This document shows, piece by piece, positions 60,318 to 64,000 of a stretch of DNA of 64,000 nucleotides; the first letter of the stretch is position 1, and every line of letters begins with the position of its first letter. The notes beneath the pieces were generated by a model. That model saw nothing but the letters and a program-made list of their open reading frames with translations. It searched no databases and was not told the DNA's origin. The position numbers were made by a program, and so were the translations under genes. Origin of the DNA: Actinostola sp. cb2023 (taxonomy: Eukaryota > Cnidaria > Anthozoa > Actiniaria > Actinostolidae); the NCBI GenBank assembly GCA_033675265.1, contig JAUJYZ010000592.1:1-64000 (forward strand), given 5' to 3'.

Positions 60318-60441
60318 AACGCCACTGTGTCTGGTGGAAGTTTGCCTGGTGTTGTTGTTAACGAAACACCTTTTCTTGATGTAATGGACACTGTGTAGTC
60401 TTTACCCGATAAACGATCACACTCACATCCAACAGGGCATC
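60318..60441 (-). CDS. LRRNT exon of the LGR-like receptor (right copy)
   Basis: Mirror of 663-786 (CPVGCECD, LPPDTVAL). Its phase-1 acceptor accepts the phase-1 donor of the CUB exon at 61882-62214, giving Pro-Arg-Cys-Pro across the junction with no stop. Confidence 0.8.
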
Positions 60442-60933
60442 CTGAGACAGATTTATAATACCAGTTTAACATAAACGATTACACTCACATCCAACAGGGC
60501 ATCCTGACACAGATTTATAATACCAGTTTAACCTCACGCTAGATTGTTTTATTATCATATGAAAGTCATCAAGAAAATGACCATAAAAGTTGATGTTAGT
60601 GTTCCGGCACTTCTCTTTCCAAGGGTAGTTATCGCTCATTACAAAACGAAAGGGAGCGTCGGGTAATGATTATGCTAATTAGATTCCAACAGTGTTGGCA
60701 GTCATCACGTGACCATTATTACGTCAATAATTCTTCCCACGCTTCCTTTCGGACTTATTTCGTATGTGTTTTGACAGACAACGTTTTTACAAACAGTTGT
60801 AAACTAACCTTGGTATGACATGCAGGTGTCTTTAGTACTTCCATGTACTGTGACAAAAATAGATCTTAATTTATTTATCTCGACACTAAGCTACACATTG
60901 GAGTTGATGTTCAAAGGGAAGGACAAGACCCAG

Positions 60934-61860
60934 TCGCTATTTCCAGCGCCCCCTTGAATACCCTCACCTACACTAGGGCGCTCTAGACCTCGCCCTTTCC
61001 AGCGCCCCCTTGATTACCCTCACCTAGCTACACTAGGGCGCTCTAGACCTCGCCCTTTTCAGCGCCCCCTTGATTACCCTCACCTACACTAGGGCGCTCT
61101 AGACCTCGCCCTTTCCAGCGCCCCCTTGATTACCCTCACCTACACTAGGGCGCTCAAGACCTCGCCCTTTCCAGCGCCCCCTTGATTACCCTCACCTACA
61201 CTAGGGCGCTCAAGACCTCGCCCTTTCCAGCGCCCCCTTGATTACCCTCACCTACACTAGGGCGCTCTAGACCTCGCCCTTTCCAGCGCCCCCTTGATTA
61301 CCCTCACCTACACTAGGGCGCTCTAGACCTCGCCCTTTTCAGCGCCCCCTTGATTACCCTCACCTAGCTACACTAGGGCGCTCTAGACCTCGCCCTTTCC
61401 AGCGCCCCCTTGATTACCCTCACCTACACTAGGGCGCTCAAGACCTCGCCCTTTCCAGCGCCCCCTTGATTACCCTCACCTACACTAGGGCGCTCTAGAC
61501 CTCGCCCTTTCCAGCGCCCCCTTGATTACCCTCACCTACACTAGGGCGCTCTAGACCTCGCCCTTTTCAGCGCCCCCTTGATTACCCTCACCTAGCTACA
61601 CTAGGGCGCTCTAGACCTCGCCCTTTCCAGCGCCCCCTTGATTACCCTCACCTACACTAGGGCGCTCTAGACCTCGCCCTTTCCAGCGCCCCCTTGATTA
61701 CCCTCACCTACACTAGGGCGCTCAAGACCTCGCCCTTTCCAGCGCCCCCTTGATTACCCTCACCTACACTAGGGCGCTCTAGACCTCGCCCTTTCCAGCG
61801 CCCCCTTGATTACCCTCACCTACACTAGGGCGCTCTAGACCTCGCCCTTTCCAGTGCCCC
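60934..61860. repeat. 56-60-bp GC-rich minisatellite, about 16 units
   Basis: Units of CCTCGCCCTTTCCAGCGCCC plus CCTTGATTACCCTCACCTAC plus ACTAGGGCGCTCTAGA. Some have a TAGC insertion or TCAAGA in place of TCTAGA. It sits in the intron between the CUB and LRRNT exons, ends 22 bp from the CUB donor, and is cut off by the window edge in the left arm. Confidence 0.95.
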
Positions 61861-61881
61861 CTTGCCACCTTGATTACTTAC

Positions 61882-62214
61882 TTGGATGTGCTTCATATCT
61901 TGCTTTGAAGCCCGATCTTTCCACTCTATCGTCACTCTTAAACGTTACAATCATGGTGTTTCCAGTAGACTCGACAAACTCGGGATATCTACTGCCGCAA
62001 TACTTGCCAATCATGTTATTTGTGCCATGTACAGAGACGTAATCTTTACTGCAGACCGGATGGTCTTCGAGCTCAAAAAAGAGAAAATACAGCCGGATTA
62101 TGTTATTTGGATGAACTTGGATCTTCCATGTACAAGTAGTGTTTGCATCATAAGTAGCAGGATAGAGAGGGGAGGTGAAGAAACCACGTGACGCCTTCCT
62201 GGTCTCGTTGAATA
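61882..62214 (-). CDS. CUB-domain exon
   Basis: A 333-bp, phase 1-1 exon on the minus strand between ATTTCAG and GTAAGT. It gives FTSPLYPATYDANTTCTWKI, then YFLFFELEDHPVCSKDYVSV, then GKYCGSRYPEF and a closing VTFKSDDRVERSGFKARYEA. This is a nearly complete CUB domain, with the SPxYP start, C-x-W, F-x-L-E, D-Y-V, YCG and G-F-x-A-x-Y features. The domain mediates extracellular binding. It lies between the MAM exons and the LRRNT exon and is in phase with both. Confidence 0.85.
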
Positions 62215-62297
62215 CTGAAATAACAGAAGTTTTACACATTAATGTGCAATAATCAGTAGCAAAGACAAAATCAACAATACCAAGCGCTCAACTTTAC

Positions 62298-62394
62298 CTG
62301 TGTGCTGTTCTGAGCGACAAAAACCATTCTTGACGTGGATGCTTTTTATTGCAATATACCCAGGCGTAATTCCGGTACGACCTTCAAATTGAAG
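62298..62394 (-). CDS. C-terminal part of MAM domain, exon
   Basis: A 97-bp exon, phase 0 to phase 1, between TTATAG and GTAAAG on the minus strand: LQFEGRTGITPGYIAIKSIH then NGFC. This is the characteristic end of a MAM domain (F-E-G, G-x-I-A-I-x-x-I, final Cys). It splices in phase to the CUB exon. Confidence 0.72.
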
Positions 62395-62507
62395 CTATAA
62401 TAGAAATAAGTATGGTAGGTCAGATATCTCAATGTATTTCAATTAGTGTTGTGCATTTTGAAGACGAGTGTTCGAGAGGCCAATCTAATTTTACAGAGTT
62501 GTTGGTC

Positions 62508-63352
62508 AGTGTTGGGTGTTGCTGGACAACAATGTTGGGTGTTGCTGGACAACAATGTTGGGTGTTGCTGGACAACAATGTTGGGGGTTGCTGGACAACA
62601 ATGTTGGGGGTTGCTGCATGGACAACAATGTTGGGTGTTGTTGGACAACAATGTTGGGTGTTGCTGGACAACAATGTTGGGTGTTGTTGGACAACAATGT
62701 TGGGTGTTGCTGGACAACAATGTTGGGTGTTGTTGGACAACAATGTTGGGTGTTGCTGGACAACAATGTTGGGTGTTGCTGGACAACAATGTTGCTGGTG
62801 TTGCTGGACAACAATGTTTGGTATTGCTGGTTGTGTTGCTGGACAACAATGTTGGGTGTGTTGGACAACAATGTTGGGTGTTGCTGGACAACAATGTTGG
62901 GTGATGTTGGACAACAATGTTGGGTGTTGCTGGACAACAATGTTGGGGTGCTGAACAACAATGTTGGGTTGTTGGGTGTTGCTGGACAACAATGTTGGGG
63001 GTTGCTGGACAACAATGTGTTGCTGCATGGACAACAATGTTGGGTGTTGTTGGACAACAATGTTGGGTGTTGTTGGACAACAATGTTGGGTGTTGCTGGA
63101 CAACAATGTTGGGTGTTGTTGGACAACAATGTTGGGTGTTGCTGGACAACAATGTTGGGTGTTGCTGGACAACAATGTTGGGGGTTGCTGCATGGACAGC
63201 AATGTTGGGTATTGCTGGACAACAATGTTGGGTGTTGTTGGACAACAATGTTGGGTGTTGTTGGACAACAATGTTGGGGGTTGCTGGACAACAATGTTGG
63301 GGGTTGCTGCATGGACAACAATGTTGGGTGTTGTTGGACAACAATGTTGGGT
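62508..63352. repeat. 23-bp minisatellite, about 36 copies, in a MAM intron
   Basis: TTGGGTGTTGCTGGACAACA plus ATG repeated, with GCTGCATGG variants. It begins 10 bp from the downstream MAM exon's donor side (63362). Because the unit has no stop in most frames, 150-310-codon open frames appear on both strands; these are repeat artefacts, not genes. Confidence 0.95.
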
Positions 63353-63361
63353 GATTTATAC

Positions 63362-63556
63362 CTTGAATTCAGACAAGCCAGAAATTGAAACCTTAGCATG
63401 CTTCCATATACTCGTCGTGCTGCTTTCATTAACGATCCAAGCAATTCGTGGTTGGTAATTATCCAGTTTTAGTAGTTGATAGAGTCGTAGTGTTTGTTTA
63501 TCAGGGCTATATATGATGTAGTTAAACCGTAAGCACATCTTAAGGTGACCAGATGT
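63362..63556 (-). CDS. Middle part of MAM domain, exon
   Basis: A 195-bp, phase 0-0 exon on the minus strand, between CACTAG and GTATAA. It gives CLRFNYIIYS, LRLYQLL, IAWIVNESSTTSIWKHAKVS and SGLSEFK. The C-L-x-F-x-Y start and the W-x-x-A-x-V strand are MAM features and lead directly into the C-terminal MAM exon. The N-terminal MAM exon was not identified. Confidence 0.68.
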
Positions 63557-63861
63557 CTAGTGAAGAGCAGGCTTTCGTGAATGGAAGTAGTTGATGATGA
63601 CGTGTGACTCCTGGTTAGATTCAGTAAAATACGTGGTCCTACAACCCATCGAGAACGTTTTCAGGTGATTGAAAAATATTCTGTTTTACAATTTTATTTT
63701 TTCTTAAACATGTACTTTGGTTTTAGTTGTACTGCGCGCCGCTTCGCATCTCGCTCAATTCTCTCGCTCAACTCTTCCCAGTCCATCCCGGAATTTCTGC
63801 CACAGGAAACCCAATTTTAAGCGTACTCTATCAGACAATCAACAACCTATACATTGCTTAC
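63557..63861. other. Intron with a solo CACAGG motif
   Basis: CCACAGGAAACCCAA lies at 63800-63814. I see no exon, although an N-terminal MAM exon would be expected somewhere upstream. Confidence 0.4.
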
Positions 63862-64000
63862 CTTCAACATCTTTACATGTAGCAGGACGCTTTATCTGTA
63901 GTTGACCAACATATGACTGACTTAACGCTGTCCAAGAAATGAGAGGACGGCCAAGAACTGAAGTGACTGTAATTCCACACCCAACGGATATCCATTTCAC
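63862..64000 (-). CDS. Partial upstream exon, domain unrecognised
   Basis: On the minus strand an open frame runs from the window edge to a GTAAGC donor: VGCGITVTSVLGRPLISW, then GQLQIKRPATCKDVE, exiting in phase 1. The two cysteines and extracellular-like composition fit another module of the same receptor. I do not recognise the domain and the exon is cut by the window end. Confidence 0.4.

Noticed and set aside
62429..63444. Several 145-312-codon open frames on both strands
   Set aside because: All are translations of the 23-bp minisatellite (repeating CCPTTPNIVVQQ-like or VGQQCWVLLDNN-like peptides) in overlapping frames; no splice or start context supports coding.

Overview
The window reads as animal nuclear DNA, most likely from an anthozoan cnidarian. 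This is inferred from the intron-rich leucine-rich-repeat 7TM receptor, the sushi/WAP/CUB/MAM extracellular exons and the AT-rich, MITE-packed introns; no species can be named from the sequence alone. No bacterial or viral genes were seen.

The dominant feature is one giant inverted repeat. Positions 1-30466 are repeated in reverse complement at 30537-61103, separated by a 70-bp spacer (30467-30536). Every gene, transposon and satellite of the left arm has a mirror partner on the opposite strand; mirrored coordinates sum to about 61,000-61,110. The arms are nearly identical, differing by scattered single-base and small indels, homopolymer lengths and a ~130-bp poly-A tract present only on the right. 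The left arm stops at base 1 of the window, inside a minisatellite that continues in the right arm and leads into unique sequence (61104-64000). The palindrome is either a real, very young one or a fold-back assembly artefact; both are argued below.

Two genes are carried per arm, converging tail to tail. Gene 1 (left arm +, right arm -) is a leucine-rich-repeat GPCR of the relaxin-receptor/LGR class: an LRRNT exon, eight LRR exons joined by phase-2 introns, a large exon holding the cysteine hinge and all seven helices, and a cytoplasmic-tail exon with a poly-A signal. Only the right copy has upstream sequence; there, same-strand exons for a MAM domain and a CUB domain splice in phase into the LRRNT exon, predicting a MAM-CUB-LRR-7TM receptor. 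Gene 2 (left arm -, right arm +) is a set of 1-1 phase exons encoding sushi (CCP) and WAP-like domains. It contains a duplicated WAP-CCP-CCP cassette and no recognisable first exon between the cassette and the palindrome centre.

The rest is repeats: minisatellites (37-bp x ~84, 56-bp, 26-bp, 130-bp, 59-bp, 23-bp), microsatellites, and many terminal-inverted-repeat elements. Three elements share termini CACAGGNAGCCCAA and 7-bp target duplications; one is confirmed by an empty site in the duplicated cassette. The same short motif recurs alone and in ordered modules through the window, and this is the best candidate for an undescribed transposon family.
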